Assembly: GCA_031266095.1 (NCBI GenBank)
Contig: JAISBR010000056.1
Span: forward strand, 1-17,765
From: Treponema sp.
GTDB lineage: Bacteria > Spirochaetota > Spirochaetia > Treponematales > Breznakiellaceae
Length of the DNA: 17,765 bases
Reading direction: 5' to 3'
Shown here: in pieces, positions 1 through 8,084 of the stretch
Position numbering within the stretch: position 1 is the stretch's first letter
How the letters are laid out: each line of letters begins with the position of its first letter
Made by a program: the position numbers and the translations under genes
Notes under the pieces: generated by a model
Seen by the model: the letters and a program-made list of their open reading frames with translations, nothing else
The model's database searches: none
What the model was told of the DNA's origin: nothing

Positions 1-857
1 GCTGCCCCGGTCTTTTCCAGGCGGTTTTTCATCCGTTTGTATTGATCGGACCCCACCCGGTCTTTACCGGAAAGCCGGGCCAGGTTGATTTTTCCCCGGG
101 CATCCCGGTCTTTGGGGTCCGTCCCCCGTTTCGAGAGCCGGTTTCGGGAGCCTTCCACGATCCGCCCCCGCCGGTCCGCTTCCGCCGCGAGCCGTTCTCC
201 TTCGTCCCGGAGCTTTTTTCTCAAAGCCCGCTGTTCCGCCCGTTCCCGCTCCTCCTCGATAAGCCCCCGGGACACCCCGCCGGGGCGGAGCTTTACGGTC
301 CCGTCCCGGACAAAAAGACAGCTCCCACAGAGGCCGTCCAGCAGGGTCCGGTCGTGGCTTACCAGGAGGCCGATCCCCTCGTAGGTTCCCAGGGCCTCCC
401 GCACCAGGGCCGTGGCTTCCGCGTCCAGGTGGTTGGTGGGCTCGTCCACCGCCAGCACGGCGGGGTTCCGCCACAGGGCCGTGGCCAGCTGCAGGCGCTT
501 CCGTTCCCCATGGCTCAGGGTCTCCCAGCGGTAAGGCCAGTCCGCCCCTATCCCCAGGCTGTCCGAGAGGCGGCCCGCGGCGTTATCCGCGGCGAAAAAG
601 AGATCCTCCCACAATTCGGGGATTTCATCGGTACGCTGAGGGCAGTAAAGGCTGTCCCCGGCGCCCTGGACACTTCCAGCGGCGGGCCCCAAAAGCCCCG
701 CAGCGAGGAGGAGCAGAGTTGTCTTACCCGTGCCGTTCTCCCCGGTAACCCCCGTCCAGCCCGGGGTGATTTCAAAATTAATGTCCTTCAACACCGGATA
801 AACCGAGGAGGGATAGGAAAATTCAACGGAATGAAAGGATACAAAAAGACGCGCCAT
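1..857 (-). CDS. ABC-F family ATPase (N-terminal half; cut by window edge)
   Basis: The reverse strand is open from ATG at 857 to the window edge, giving 285 residues of a protein that should be about 500-650 long. The first ATPase domain is complete: Walker A GENGTGKTT (residues 39-47), a signature LSHGE (114-118, His where the consensus has Gly), Walker B AVLAVDEPTNHLD (133-145) and switch His168 in LVSHD. A charged, Arg/Glu-rich linker follows (about 200-285), as between the two domains of ABC-F proteins; the second domain lies outside the window. There are no membrane segments. ABC-F proteins act on the ribosome (translation factors or antibiotic target protection); which role applies here cannot be told. 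GGAGG lies 4 nt before the ATG. A long open frame on the opposite strand over this gene is a GC-rich shadow. Confidence 0.9.
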   Translation of the reverse strand, partial: MARLFVSFHSVEFSYPSSVYPVLKDINFEITPGWTGVTGENGTGKTTLLLLAAGLLGPAAGSVQGAGDSLYCPQRTDEIPELWEDLFFAADNAAGRLSDSLGIGADWPYRWETLSHGERKRLQLATALWRNPAVLAVDEPTNHLDAEATALVREALGTYEGIGLLVSHDRTLLDGLCGSCLFVRDGTVKLRPGGVSRGLIEEERERAEQRALRKKLRDEGERLAAEADRRGRIVEGSRNRLSKRGTDPKDRDARGKINLARLSGKDRVGSDQYKRMKNRLEKTGA

Positions 858-882
858 AGCACCTCCGCGTGGGACCGCGGCA

Positions 883-914
883 ATTCCCGGCCGCTTGTGT
901 TTTTTGCCGGGAAT
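883..914 (-). promoter_or_regulatory. Hairpin in the 5' leader of the ABC-F gene
   Basis: Nine-base inverted repeat ATTCCCGGC (883-891) and GCCGGGAAT (906-914) around a 14-nt loop. It lies in the roughly 90-nt leader expected from the promoter at 954-981, ending 25 nt before the start codon. Some antibiotic-resistance ABC-F genes are controlled by leader attenuation, so the hairpin could matter, but there is no U-tract after it and no convincing leader peptide was found. Confidence 0.4.
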
Positions 915-953
915 CGTAAACAACGGGATCGCCGCGTACCTAAGGGTCCATCC

Positions 954-981
954 AGTATAGCATAGGAGGGCAGCATATCCA
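954..981 (-). promoter_or_regulatory. Promoter for the ABC-F gene
   Basis: Read on the minus strand: TGGATA (981-976, 4 of 6 to TTGACA), 16-nt spacer, then TATACT (959-954, 5 of 6) preceded by TGC, which makes an extended -10. The predicted start near 947 gives a leader of about 90 nt. Inferred from sequence only. Confidence 0.5.
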
Positions 982-984
982 TTA

Positions 985-1400
985 TTCCCCTCTAACCCTT
1001 CCCTGTCGGCTCTTTTCTCTTTTTCTTGAGGGGTTTTATAATGCGGTTACCCTGCCGACAACTATCCGGCCAGTTGAATTAAAAATATAAGTGTGTTACC
1101 TTAATAAAGAGGGGCGGTTTCAAGACAACCGGTTTTGAAATTGGCCCAATAAAAGGATGTTTCACCGGTCAAGTGAGCTTCTAAACGTCAGTTTTTATGA
1201 ACGAAGTGCAACAAACTCCTGGAACGGTGAGGTATTGGTGTGTTTTCCGTGTTTAAGTTCATGTTGTTCCGTGGTACAGATTTTGCGGTCAATAATACCG
1301 CGATGTTCCGGTTAAAAAGGATGTAGTTATAGAAAGGGAAACGTTCTGGAACGCTGCCCTCGTATACGCGCTGACCGTTTATATTTATGGTAGGTTAACA
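985..1400. other. Divergent intergenic region, no clear gene
   Basis: The space between the ABC-F promoter and the epimerase start holds no convincing ORF, RNA gene or transposon end. It is visibly more AT-rich than the ABC-F gene. TATAAT occurs at 1037-1042 without a good -35, and TTGAAT at 1074-1079 lacks a good -10, so the promoter of the epimerase gene is not resolved. GCGGT/ACCGC around 1287-1303 is a weak 5-bp dyad. Nothing else stands out. Confidence 0.5.
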
Positions 1401-2366
1401 ATGTATATTGCCATTATCGGCGGTTCCGGCTTTGTGGGAACACGCTTGACCGCCCGTTTGCTCGCGGCAGGTTATGACATAAAAATCGTTGATACAAACG
1501 ACAGTCGTAAATATCCCGCCCTTCGTGTTTATGCCGATGTTCGTGACTGTGACACGCTGAAAAAAGAATTATCCGGTGCGGATATTGTTATAAATCTTGC
1601 CGCCGAACATCATGACAATGTTATGCCAAAATGTTTATATGATGAGGTTAATGTAAGCGGCGCAGAAAATGTATGTAAGGTTTGCGCTGAATTAGGTATT
1701 AAAAAAATAATTTTTTCAAGCTCAGCGGCGGTTTACGGTTTTGCTCCTCCGGGAACCGATGAAACCGGCCGAATAAACTATTTTAATGACTATGGAAGAA
1801 CTAAATGGCTTGCTGAAGAAAAATATCGAGAATGGCTCAAATCCGGCGCGGAAAACTCCTTAACCATTATCAGGTTTACAGTCATCTTTGGTGAGCAAAA
1901 CCGGGGTAATGTATACAATCTTTTGCGTCAGATTGCGGATGGAACATTCCTGATGGTAGGAAAAGGCGTAAATTTCAAATCAATGGCCTACGTTGAAAAC
2001 GCCGCCGCTTTCATTGGATATAATTTGAGCAATGGTACCGGAGAATACCTGTTCAACTATACTGATAAACCTGATTTTGATATGAATACCCTCGTAGCGG
2101 AAGTGAGGCGCACAATGGGGAAACTCGGCGGCGTTTTTCACTGGCCTTATTGGATGGGGTATTGCGGCGGCTTTTGTTTTGATTTACTGTCAAAGCTGAC
2201 GCGTAAAACATTCCCGATCAGCTTAATCAGAGTGAAGAAATTTTGTACCAATACAATGATTGAATCCGCTAAAATAAAGCAAACCGGATTCGAAGCTCCG
2301 GTAAGCCTTATTGATGGATTGGAAAAAACGATAAAATATGAATTTATCGACGGCCTAAATGCCTAA
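1401..2366 (+). CDS. NAD-dependent epimerase/dehydratase (extended SDR family)
   Basis: A 321-residue protein with a Rossmann start: GGSGFVG (7-13) binds the dinucleotide, and Asp31 at the end of the second strand fits NAD(H) preference. The extended-SDR active site is present: SSSAAVYG (106-113) and YGRTK with catalytic Tyr131 and Lys135. The length matches UDP-sugar 4-epimerases and related sugar-nucleotide dehydratases or reductases; substrate cannot be assigned. A hydrophobic stretch near 247-260 may be a surface or membrane contact. The ribosome site is weak (GGTAGG before ATG). The gene ends 29 nt before the LolD-like gene and may be co-transcribed with it. Codons are more AT-rich (long A and T runs around 1700-1715) than in neighbours, which suggests separate ancestry. 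Confidence 0.85.
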   Translation: MYIAIIGGSGFVGTRLTARLLAAGYDIKIVDTNDSRKYPALRVYADVRDCDTLKKELSGADIVINLAAEHHDNVMPKCLYDEVNVSGAENVCKVCAELGIKKIIFSSSAAVYGFAPPGTDETGRINYFNDYGRTKWLAEEKYREWLKSGAENSLTIIRFTVIFGEQNRGNVYNLLRQIADGTFLMVGKGVNFKSMAYVENAAAFIGYNLSNGTGEYLFNYTDKPDFDMNTLVAEVRRTMGKLGGVFHWPYWMGYCGGFCFDLLSKLTRKTFPISLIRVKKFCTNTMIESAKIKQTGFEAPVSLIDGLEKTIKYEFIDGLNA

Positions 2367-2395
2367 GTATTTATATGGAATAACCGTACAGAAAA

Positions 2396-3082
2396 ATGAT
2401 TATATTGCTTGAGGACCTCTGGAAAACCTATCCCATGGGAAAACTGGAGCTTCACGCCCTGAAGGGTATTAGTCTCCGTATTTCCGAAGGGGAATTTGTG
2501 TCCGTGGCGGGTCCCTCCGGTTCCGGTAAGACCACTTTGATGAATATTATCGGCCTTATTGACAGTCCGAGCCGGGGCAGCCTTATTATTGACGGCAGAA
2601 AGATAAAAGCCCAAAGCCGCCGGGAGCTTACCCGGATGCGGCGGGAATTTATTGGATTTGTGTTTCAGTCCTTTAACCTTTTGCCGGTATTAAATGTTTT
2701 TGAAAATGTGGAGCTTCCTCTCATCATAGGGAAACGGGGCGGATCAAAGGCGGAGCGCCAGGAATGGGTAGAGTATCTGCTTGAGGAGGTAGGGCTTGTG
2801 GAACGGAGGAACCATACTCCCGCAGAGCTTTCCGGCGGGCAGCAGCAGCGGGTTGCCATTGCCCGGGCGCTGGTAACCCGTCCGAGAATTATAATTGCCG
2901 ACGAGCCTACCGCCAACCTCGATTCCGATACCGGCGAAAAGGTGCTGAGTCTTATGAAAAAGATCAACCGGGAGGAGAAAACAACTTTTCTCTTTTCAAC
3001 CCACGATTCCGTTATTTGGCAGATGGCGGATCATGTCGTTTTCCTGCATGACGGGAATATTCAGTCAGAGCGAAAACGATAA
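2396..3082 (+). CDS. LolD/MacB-type ABC transporter ATP-binding protein
   Basis: A 228-residue cytoplasmic ATPase, typical length for LolD-like subunits. Walker A is GPSGSGKTT (39-47), Q-loop Gln91 in FVFQSFNLLP, signature LSGGQQQR (145-152), Walker B IIIADEP (165-171) with catalytic Glu170, and switch His203 in STHD. The MGKLELHALKGISL opening and the FNLLP segment are characteristic of the family that powers FtsX-fold permeases, which extract lipoproteins, lipids or peptides mechanically rather than import solutes. Its stop overlaps the start of the first permease by one base (TAATG). No clear Shine-Dalgarno precedes the ATG, which suggests coupling to upstream translation or a weak site. 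The start fits the family N-terminus. Confidence 0.93.
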   Translation: MIILLEDLWKTYPMGKLELHALKGISLRISEGEFVSVAGPSGSGKTTLMNIIGLIDSPSRGSLIIDGRKIKAQSRRELTRMRREFIGFVFQSFNLLPVLNVFENVELPLIIGKRGGSKAERQEWVEYLLEEVGLVERRNHTPAELSGGQQQRVAIARALVTRPRIIIADEPTANLDSDTGEKVLSLMKKINREEKTTFLFSTHDSVIWQMADHVVFLHDGNIQSERKR

Positions 3083-4539
3083 TGTTTTTATTTCTGGCCC
3101 TTCGCAATATCGTGCGGAATAAAAAAAATAACGCCGTTATTGCCCTGCTTATCGCGGTGATTACCTTTCTTTTTTTTATCGGGAATAGTATCATTGGCAG
3201 GGCGGACCGGAGTATTCGGGAAGCCTATATCGACAGCCTTACCGGTGATGTGGTGATTCAAAAGGCCGGGGATGTTTCTATGAACCTGTTCGGTGCCAAT
3301 ACTCCCATTATCGACAGCTACTTTACCATACCCGTTCTTCCCGCCTATGATGCGGTGATGGAGCTTGTTTCCGCCGAGGCGGGGATCGCCGGGATTACCA
3401 GCCAGGTCTCCGGAAAGGCTTATCTTGATATGCTGGAACTTCGGGAGCCGGTTTTGCTTTGCGGTATTGACGCCGTAAGTTATTTTTCCCTTTTCCCCGG
3501 CATAATCCTTGAGGAAGGCGGCTTTTTGCGTGCCGGTGAATACGGCGCCATGATCACCCTGGAGCGGGCTGAGCGGATCAAACAGCAAAGCGGACAGTAC
3601 CCGGCCATTGGGACGCCCATGTTGCTGACCGCCGGGGGAGCCGTGGGTTTTAAGATTCGGGAAGTTCCGCTGCTGGGTATTTTCAGCTATCAGAATCCCG
3701 GCCAGCTTATGAACGAGATCGTTATTATTGATCCCCAGACGGTCAGGGTGCTTAACTCAATCCAGGTGGCCGGCTCAGCCAGCGTGGAAGTGGGGGAAGA
3801 AGCCTTGAGGCTGCTTGCTGCCGATCCTGATGCTGTTTTTGAGGAATATTCTTTTGGTGATTCCGTCGGAGAAACCGGCGATGAAGGATTTTCTGAGGAA
3901 ATGCTGTGGTCGTATCTGAATGAATCCGCCTCGGAAGAGCCGGAAGAGGAGATAATTGGCGGGGACTGGAATTTTATTATCATCCAGCTTAAAGAGGGGG
4001 TGTCTTCCGCGGCGTTTATCGCGTCTCTGAATGAAAAGATAGGCCCCTATGGTCTGGTTGCCGTAAACTGGCGGACAGCGGCGGGGATTTCCGCTATCCT
4101 GCTGACATTGATCCAGGCGCTGTTTAACGCCGGGGTGTTTCTGGTAAGCATTGCGGGAATTATTACCGCGATCAATATTCTGCTGATCGCGGTTTTCCGC
4201 CGTACCCGGGAAATTGGTACGCTCAGGGCAATCGGCGCGTCCGACAGTTATATCCGCCTTCTCATCCTGGGAGAGAACTTCCTTATCGCCCTGGCCGCAG
4301 GTCTTGTCGGGGTTATGGGAGGAATGTGGTTTTTGCGTGTGGTTAACCGGATGAGAATTGTAATTCCCAATGAGCTAATTGCGTCCCTGTTGGGCGGGGT
4401 TGTTTTAAGGGTAGGATTCCTGCCCCATATCGCTGTCTTTTCTTTTGGCGTGGCGGTAATACTGGGGATTACAGCGTCTGTCTACCCGGTGGAAATCGCG
4501 GTACGGATCGAACCAATAGCGGCTGTACGGCGGGGGTAA
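3082..4539 (+). CDS. FtsX/LolC-type ABC transporter permease (first of two)
   Basis: A 485-residue inner-membrane protein with the four-helix MacB/LolC/E layout: one helix near residues 16-37, a large periplasmic domain (about 40-335), then helices near 344-372, 395-418 and 446-468. The cytoplasmic coupling motif RRTREIGTLRAIGA (373-386) is the FtsX-family contact with the ATPase. An acidic insert (about 253-293, many Glu/Asp) in the periplasmic domain is unusual. The gene sits between the LolD-like ATPase (1-nt overlap) and a second permease (2-nt gap), as in lolCDE. An A8 run (3121-3128) and a T8 run (3170-3177) lie in the first 32 codons. Function: probably half of a heterodimeric lipoprotein or lipid extractor; substrate unknown. 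Confidence 0.88.
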   Translation: MFLFLALRNIVRNKKNNAVIALLIAVITFLFFIGNSIIGRADRSIREAYIDSLTGDVVIQKAGDVSMNLFGANTPIIDSYFTIPVLPAYDAVMELVSAEAGIAGITSQVSGKAYLDMLELREPVLLCGIDAVSYFSLFPGIILEEGGFLRAGEYGAMITLERAERIKQQSGQYPAIGTPMLLTAGGAVGFKIREVPLLGIFSYQNPGQLMNEIVIIDPQTVRVLNSIQVAGSASVEVGEEALRLLAADPDAVFEEYSFGDSVGETGDEGFSEEMLWSYLNESASEEPEEEIIGGDWNFIIIQLKEGVSSAAFIASLNEKIGPYGLVAVNWRTAAGISAILLTLIQALFNAGVFLVSIAGIITAINILLIAVFRRTREIGTLRAIGASDSYIRLLILGENFLIALAAGLVGVMGGMWFLRVVNRMRIVIPNELIASLLGGVVLRVGFLPHIAVFSFGVAVILGITASVYPVEIAVRIEPIAAVRRG

Positions 4540-4541
4540 GT

Positions 4542-5849
4542 ATGGGAAGATATCTTGCTCTTTTCAGACTGGGAATAAAATACCTCTACCGTTATCGGCG
4601 GCGTTACGGATTTCTTTTGGCGGCGCTGGCTCTTGGTTTTGCAGTAGTCACATTGATTACCTCCGCAAAGGACGGAATGTCCAATAATGTGTATTATTCG
4701 GCGCAGTCCCATTATGCCGGGGATATTGTGGCGGCGGGTTATCCTGCCGGTATATCGCAGCGTTATCTGAAAGAGGAGGAAATTGCCGCGATCCTGAAAG
4801 CGGCGGACGCCGCCGGGATCAATACCCGATATACGGTAAAGCGGACGCTTTTTGGCGAAAAAGGCGTTGTCTATTATAATGGCGCCGCGATACAGCTTAA
4901 ATATGTGATTGGTTCCGACTGGGAAGGGGAAACTCATTTATTCAGCAAGATGAGCTTTGACGGGCCAGCTGAGCTTCCCGCCGGGGATGACGGGATCATC
5001 CTTTCGGTTCCGGTTGCCGGGAAACTCGGCGCCCGGCTGGGGGACAGCCTGATTTTAGAAACCGAGACCATCCGGGGACAGAAAAACACCGGTGTATTCA
5101 TCGTTAGGGGAATCGTGCGGGACACCTCGATTTTTGGTTATTATAAGGTATATGTGTCCAGAAAGAGCCTGAATCGTCTTATCGGTTTTGACGCGGAAGA
5201 CTGTTCCACCATCGGTTTTTTCCTTGATAATCCTGATGCCACAGAGCGGCAAAGGAAACGTTTTCATGCGATCTTATCGGATCAGCTCCAGACCGGTCCG
5301 CTGGTTTATGACAGAGCTGAGTTGGCGCGGGAAACAACCCAACCCTGGGAAGGGACCATGGTTTTTTTGCATACCATGTCGGTTTATCTGTCCGAAGTGT
5401 CGGATCTGCTGGGCGCCATGAATATCATCGCCTATTTTCTCTACGGGATGATGCTTCTCATCATCCTGGTTAGCGCCGCGGTAACCTATCGCTTAATACT
5501 CTATGAACGGTCCAAGGAAATGGGGATTATGCGGGCTATTGGTTTTTGTGGAGGCGATCTGCATATGGTTCTTTGGGCCGAGATGTCTGCCCTGGGATGC
5601 ACCGCCCTGCTTATCGGGTTTCTATTGGCTTGGATTTTGGGTCAGGTTCTTGCGCTTTTGCCTTTTTCCTGGATTCCAAGTTTTGAGATATTTATGAAAG
5701 ATGGAAAGTTGATGTCCCTGTACCTGCCGGAAACAATGATGATCAATGTTACTTCGGTTTTTCTGGTTCTGTTTGCAGCGGTATCGGTTCCCGCTTTCCG
5801 TTCTTCCCAAAAATCCCTATCAGGGTTACTATCAGGAGAATCATTATGA
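4542..5849 (+). CDS. FtsX/LolE-type ABC transporter permease (second of two)
   Basis: A 435-residue permease paralogous to its upstream neighbour, with helices near 22-41, 292-318, 345-373 and 398-418 and a periplasmic domain between the first two. The coupling motif YERSKEMGIMRAIG (321-334) matches FtsX-fold permeases. Two different permeases with one ATPase point to a LolCDE-like heterodimer rather than a MacB homodimer, and neither carries a fused ATPase domain. The C-terminus overlaps the LolA-like gene by 4 nt (ATGA), which indicates translational coupling. Which permease plays the LolC or LolE role cannot be told from sequence alone. Confidence 0.87.
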   Translation: MGRYLALFRLGIKYLYRYRRRYGFLLAALALGFAVVTLITSAKDGMSNNVYYSAQSHYAGDIVAAGYPAGISQRYLKEEEIAAILKAADAAGINTRYTVKRTLFGEKGVVYYNGAAIQLKYVIGSDWEGETHLFSKMSFDGPAELPAGDDGIILSVPVAGKLGARLGDSLILETETIRGQKNTGVFIVRGIVRDTSIFGYYKVYVSRKSLNRLIGFDAEDCSTIGFFLDNPDATERQRKRFHAILSDQLQTGPLVYDRAELARETTQPWEGTMVFLHTMSVYLSEVSDLLGAMNIIAYFLYGMMLLIILVSAAVTYRLILYERSKEMGIMRAIGFCGGDLHMVLWAEMSALGCTALLIGFLLAWILGQVLALLPFSWIPSFEIFMKDGKLMSLYLPETMMINVTSVFLVLFAAVSVPAFRSSQKSLSGLLSGESL

Positions 5850-6622
5850 CGCTTAAGAAATTCTGTTGTTTCGTGACATTTGGAGCGTTCCTGTTTTGTG
5901 GTGCCGCGCTCGGGGCTATTTCGGATCAGGAACTGCTGGTCCGGGTCGACTCACTGGTCAGTTATTTTGACAGTGATTTTTCCGGTGAGTACACGGTTGT
6001 GCAGGATAAGCCGGGTCAGAGCCGTTCCACCACAGTGGCGGGTATCTTTCGCAGGGATTCCAAAGAGACCTATGTGATGGTGATTATGCAGCCTCTGATC
6101 AGCAAAGGCCAGGGTTATCTTAAGCAGGGGAATACCCTCTGGTTTTACGATCCCCAGAGCCGCCGTTTTAACACTACCAGCAGCACCGAACGTTTTCAGA
6201 ATACCAATGCCCGCAACTCGGATTTTACCCGCTCAACCCTGGCCCAGGACTACAAGGTTATCGCCGGAGAGAATGTGACGCTGGGGCGTTATAAATGCCG
6301 GCTGCTGAGTCTGGAAGCGCTTACCAACGAAGTAACCTACCCCAAAATGAAGGTTTGGATCAGCGAGGATGGCCTGCTCCGTAAATCAGAGGATTACAGC
6401 CTTTCCGGGCAGCTTTTACGGACCAGCGCCATTCCTGATTATCATCAAATCGGCAGGCGTTTTGTACCCAAGCAGATTCTTTTTGTGGACGCCCTCCAGG
6501 GCGCTGTTATAAACGGCAGGTTTGAAAATGAGAAAACCCAGATAACCATAGCAAAACCGTCCTTTAACAAAGTAGCGGATTCGGTTTTTTCAAAAACCTT
6601 TTTGGAGACCGTTAACCGGTGA
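5846..6622 (+). CDS. LolA-like outer-membrane lipoprotein-sorting protein
   Basis: A 258-residue exported protein with a signal peptide (Lys-Lys then a hydrophobic core, likely cleaved around residues 22-24). The body matches the LolA-like family often annotated as outer membrane lipoprotein-sorting protein (Pfam PF17131 by recall): QPLISKGQGYLKQGNTLWFY (82-101) followed by DPQSRRF, and NSDFTRSTL (124-132). These proteins have the half-barrel LolA/LolB fold that carries acyl chains through the periplasm. AGGAG lies 7 nt before the ATG, inside the end of the upstream permease gene. The position directly after a LolCDE-like ABC module supports a carrier role. It is not classical LolA by length or motif, and it is not lipidated (no lipobox). 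Confidence 0.82.
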   Translation: MTLKKFCCFVTFGAFLFCGAALGAISDQELLVRVDSLVSYFDSDFSGEYTVVQDKPGQSRSTTVAGIFRRDSKETYVMVIMQPLISKGQGYLKQGNTLWFYDPQSRRFNTTSSTERFQNTNARNSDFTRSTLAQDYKVIAGENVTLGRYKCRLLSLEALTNEVTYPKMKVWISEDGLLRKSEDYSLSGQLLRTSAIPDYHQIGRRFVPKQILFVDALQGAVINGRFENEKTQITIAKPSFNKVADSVFSKTFLETVNR

Positions 6623-8052
6623 AATGGCTCCCTGTTTTCTTTGGGCTGCTGGTTTTTGCATACATTCCGCTGCTGGCCGCCCAGGAAGGGGAGTCTCCCG
6701 GTTGGGATATTGATACTATTTTTGATGATTCCCCGCCGGATGATTCTGCGGAAGGGAGCGGACTTTCCAGAGATGATTCCGCGGAGCGTACGGTTTCGAC
6801 TTTGGTAAAGCGGCGTTTTCCCCTTGACGCATCCTCTGAATCTTCCGGAGAAGACGAGTCTTTAGATTGGGATTTTGACGCTGTTTTTGATGAGTTTCCA
6901 CCGGATAATGCCACGGAAGAGAATATCGGGGATGATTCTGACGGGTTTATGGTTTCGAGTCTGATAAGGCGGCGAGGGTTTACCTTTGAGGCGGCTTATG
7001 GATTTTCCGGCGGTATCGCGCCCGGTTGGAATGAAGCGCCATGGTTTTCCGGCGACAGAGTCTTTACTTTTTCTCCCGGAGTGAAGATGAAAGCCTCTCT
7101 GGGACTGGATGTTCAGATTTCCGAGGTCTTCCGGGTTAAAAATGTCGTTCAGTTTGAGATTCCAAAATTCAGTTTTTCGCTGGGGGATTTCTTTTTTGAC
7201 TATACCTTATATAACCTTGTTTTTGTCCGCGGGGGGAAATATGGCCTTACCTGGGGTATTTCGCCTAATTATCACTTTACCAATCTCTTGGCGCGGGTTC
7301 CCCCCGGATCTCCCGGTGGAGAGTCTTTTATTCTCAAGGCGGAAATACCCATCGGTGTCGGCGGTATTCAGGTTTTGGGCCAGACCAGGGCTAATCTGAT
7401 GGGCGGCGTTATTCCGGGCCGTGAGGATATTGGCCTGGGGGGGAAATACAATCTGGCCCTGCGCTGGGCCGATATCGATCTGGGCGCTTATTATCAGAAA
7501 GGTATGCCCCCGCGGAGCTTTCTCTCGATTAAAACAACTATCGGCCGTACCGAACTGTACCATGAATGGATGGTGGCGTTTAATTTTGAAAATGCAAGCC
7601 AGACAAGCGCTGCCGCTAATATCGGGTTTGCGCGGGATTTTTTTGACAGCAGACTTACTGTAAATGGGGAACTGCTTTTTAATGCCGAAGAAAACGCCTG
7701 GTGGTACAATCCGGAGACAGACATAAGGGACGCATATACTTCTCCCTTCATAGACGGGTTGAGCGGCGCTTTGAATTTGCTTTACCGGATTGGCGGGTGG
7801 GGGAATCCCCGTGTGTTTGCCCAGCTGCTTTACGCTCCGATGGAATATTCAGCCCAGTTTGTACCCGGTTTCAGGCTGAATCCCTGGTCCCATATAGAAT
7901 TCTATGCGGCCCTGCCCATGGCCCTGGGCAGCAGGGACGGCTACTACTATACGCATACCTTTATTACGGATAACCAAAATCGTCTGCGTCCCTTCAGTCT
8001 GATATTGCTGCTTTCGTTGAACGGGAGTTTCCAATATGGACGTTATTTTTAG
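6619..8052 (+). CDS. Predicted outer-membrane beta-barrel protein with duplicated acidic motif
   Basis: A 477-residue protein starting with GTG, overlapping the LolA-like gene by 4 nt (GTGA). A signal peptide (residues 1-20, cleavage near LLAA) precedes an acidic, low-complexity region (about 22-115) with two copies of a Trp-Asp-x-Asp motif. From about 120 to the end the sequence alternates polar and aromatic/hydrophobic residues with many Gly and Tyr, as in outer-membrane barrels, and it ends in Phe, the usual BAM-recognised last residue. I do not recognise a named family. As last gene of a Lol-like operon it may be the outer-membrane acceptor or the cargo of the system; that role is inference. 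Confidence 0.75.
   Translation: MKWLPVFFGLLVFAYIPLLAAQEGESPGWDIDTIFDDSPPDDSAEGSGLSRDDSAERTVSTLVKRRFPLDASSESSGEDESLDWDFDAVFDEFPPDNATEENIGDDSDGFMVSSLIRRRGFTFEAAYGFSGGIAPGWNEAPWFSGDRVFTFSPGVKMKASLGLDVQISEVFRVKNVVQFEIPKFSFSLGDFFFDYTLYNLVFVRGGKYGLTWGISPNYHFTNLLARVPPGSPGGESFILKAEIPIGVGGIQVLGQTRANLMGGVIPGREDIGLGGKYNLALRWADIDLGAYYQKGMPPRSFLSIKTTIGRTELYHEWMVAFNFENASQTSAAANIGFARDFFDSRLTVNGELLFNAEENAWWYNPETDIRDAYTSPFIDGLSGALNLLYRIGGWGNPRVFAQLLYAPMEYSAQFVPGFRLNPWSHIEFYAALPMALGSRDGYYYTHTFITDNQNRLRPFSLILLLSLNGSFQYGRYF
6700..6978 (+). repeat. Two-copy acidic protein repeat in the barrel gene
   Basis: Residues 28-67 and 83-120 of the barrel protein repeat each other, with the tryptophans 55 residues apart. 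The pattern starts WDIDTIFDDSPPDD in copy 1 and WDFDAVFDEFPPDN in copy 2, continues with an acidic spacer, and ends VSTLVKRRF or VSSLIRRRGF. Shared positions are Trp-Asp-x-Asp, Phe-Asp, Pro-Pro-Asp, Val-Ser-x-Leu and a basic triplet. The DNA copies have diverged, so the duplication is old and the motif appears maintained. Confidence 0.8.
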
Positions 8053-8084
8053 ATAACGCGAAAATTTGCAATTCTCACCATATC

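Noticed and set aside
42..965. 307-codon open frame on the plus strand opposite the ABC-F gene
   Set aside because: It is Pro/Arg-rich with no recognisable domain, while the opposite strand has all ABC motifs in one continuous frame.
1037..1042. TATAAT as promoter of the epimerase gene
   Set aside because: There is no acceptable -35 at 16-18 nt, and it would give a leader of over 350 nt.
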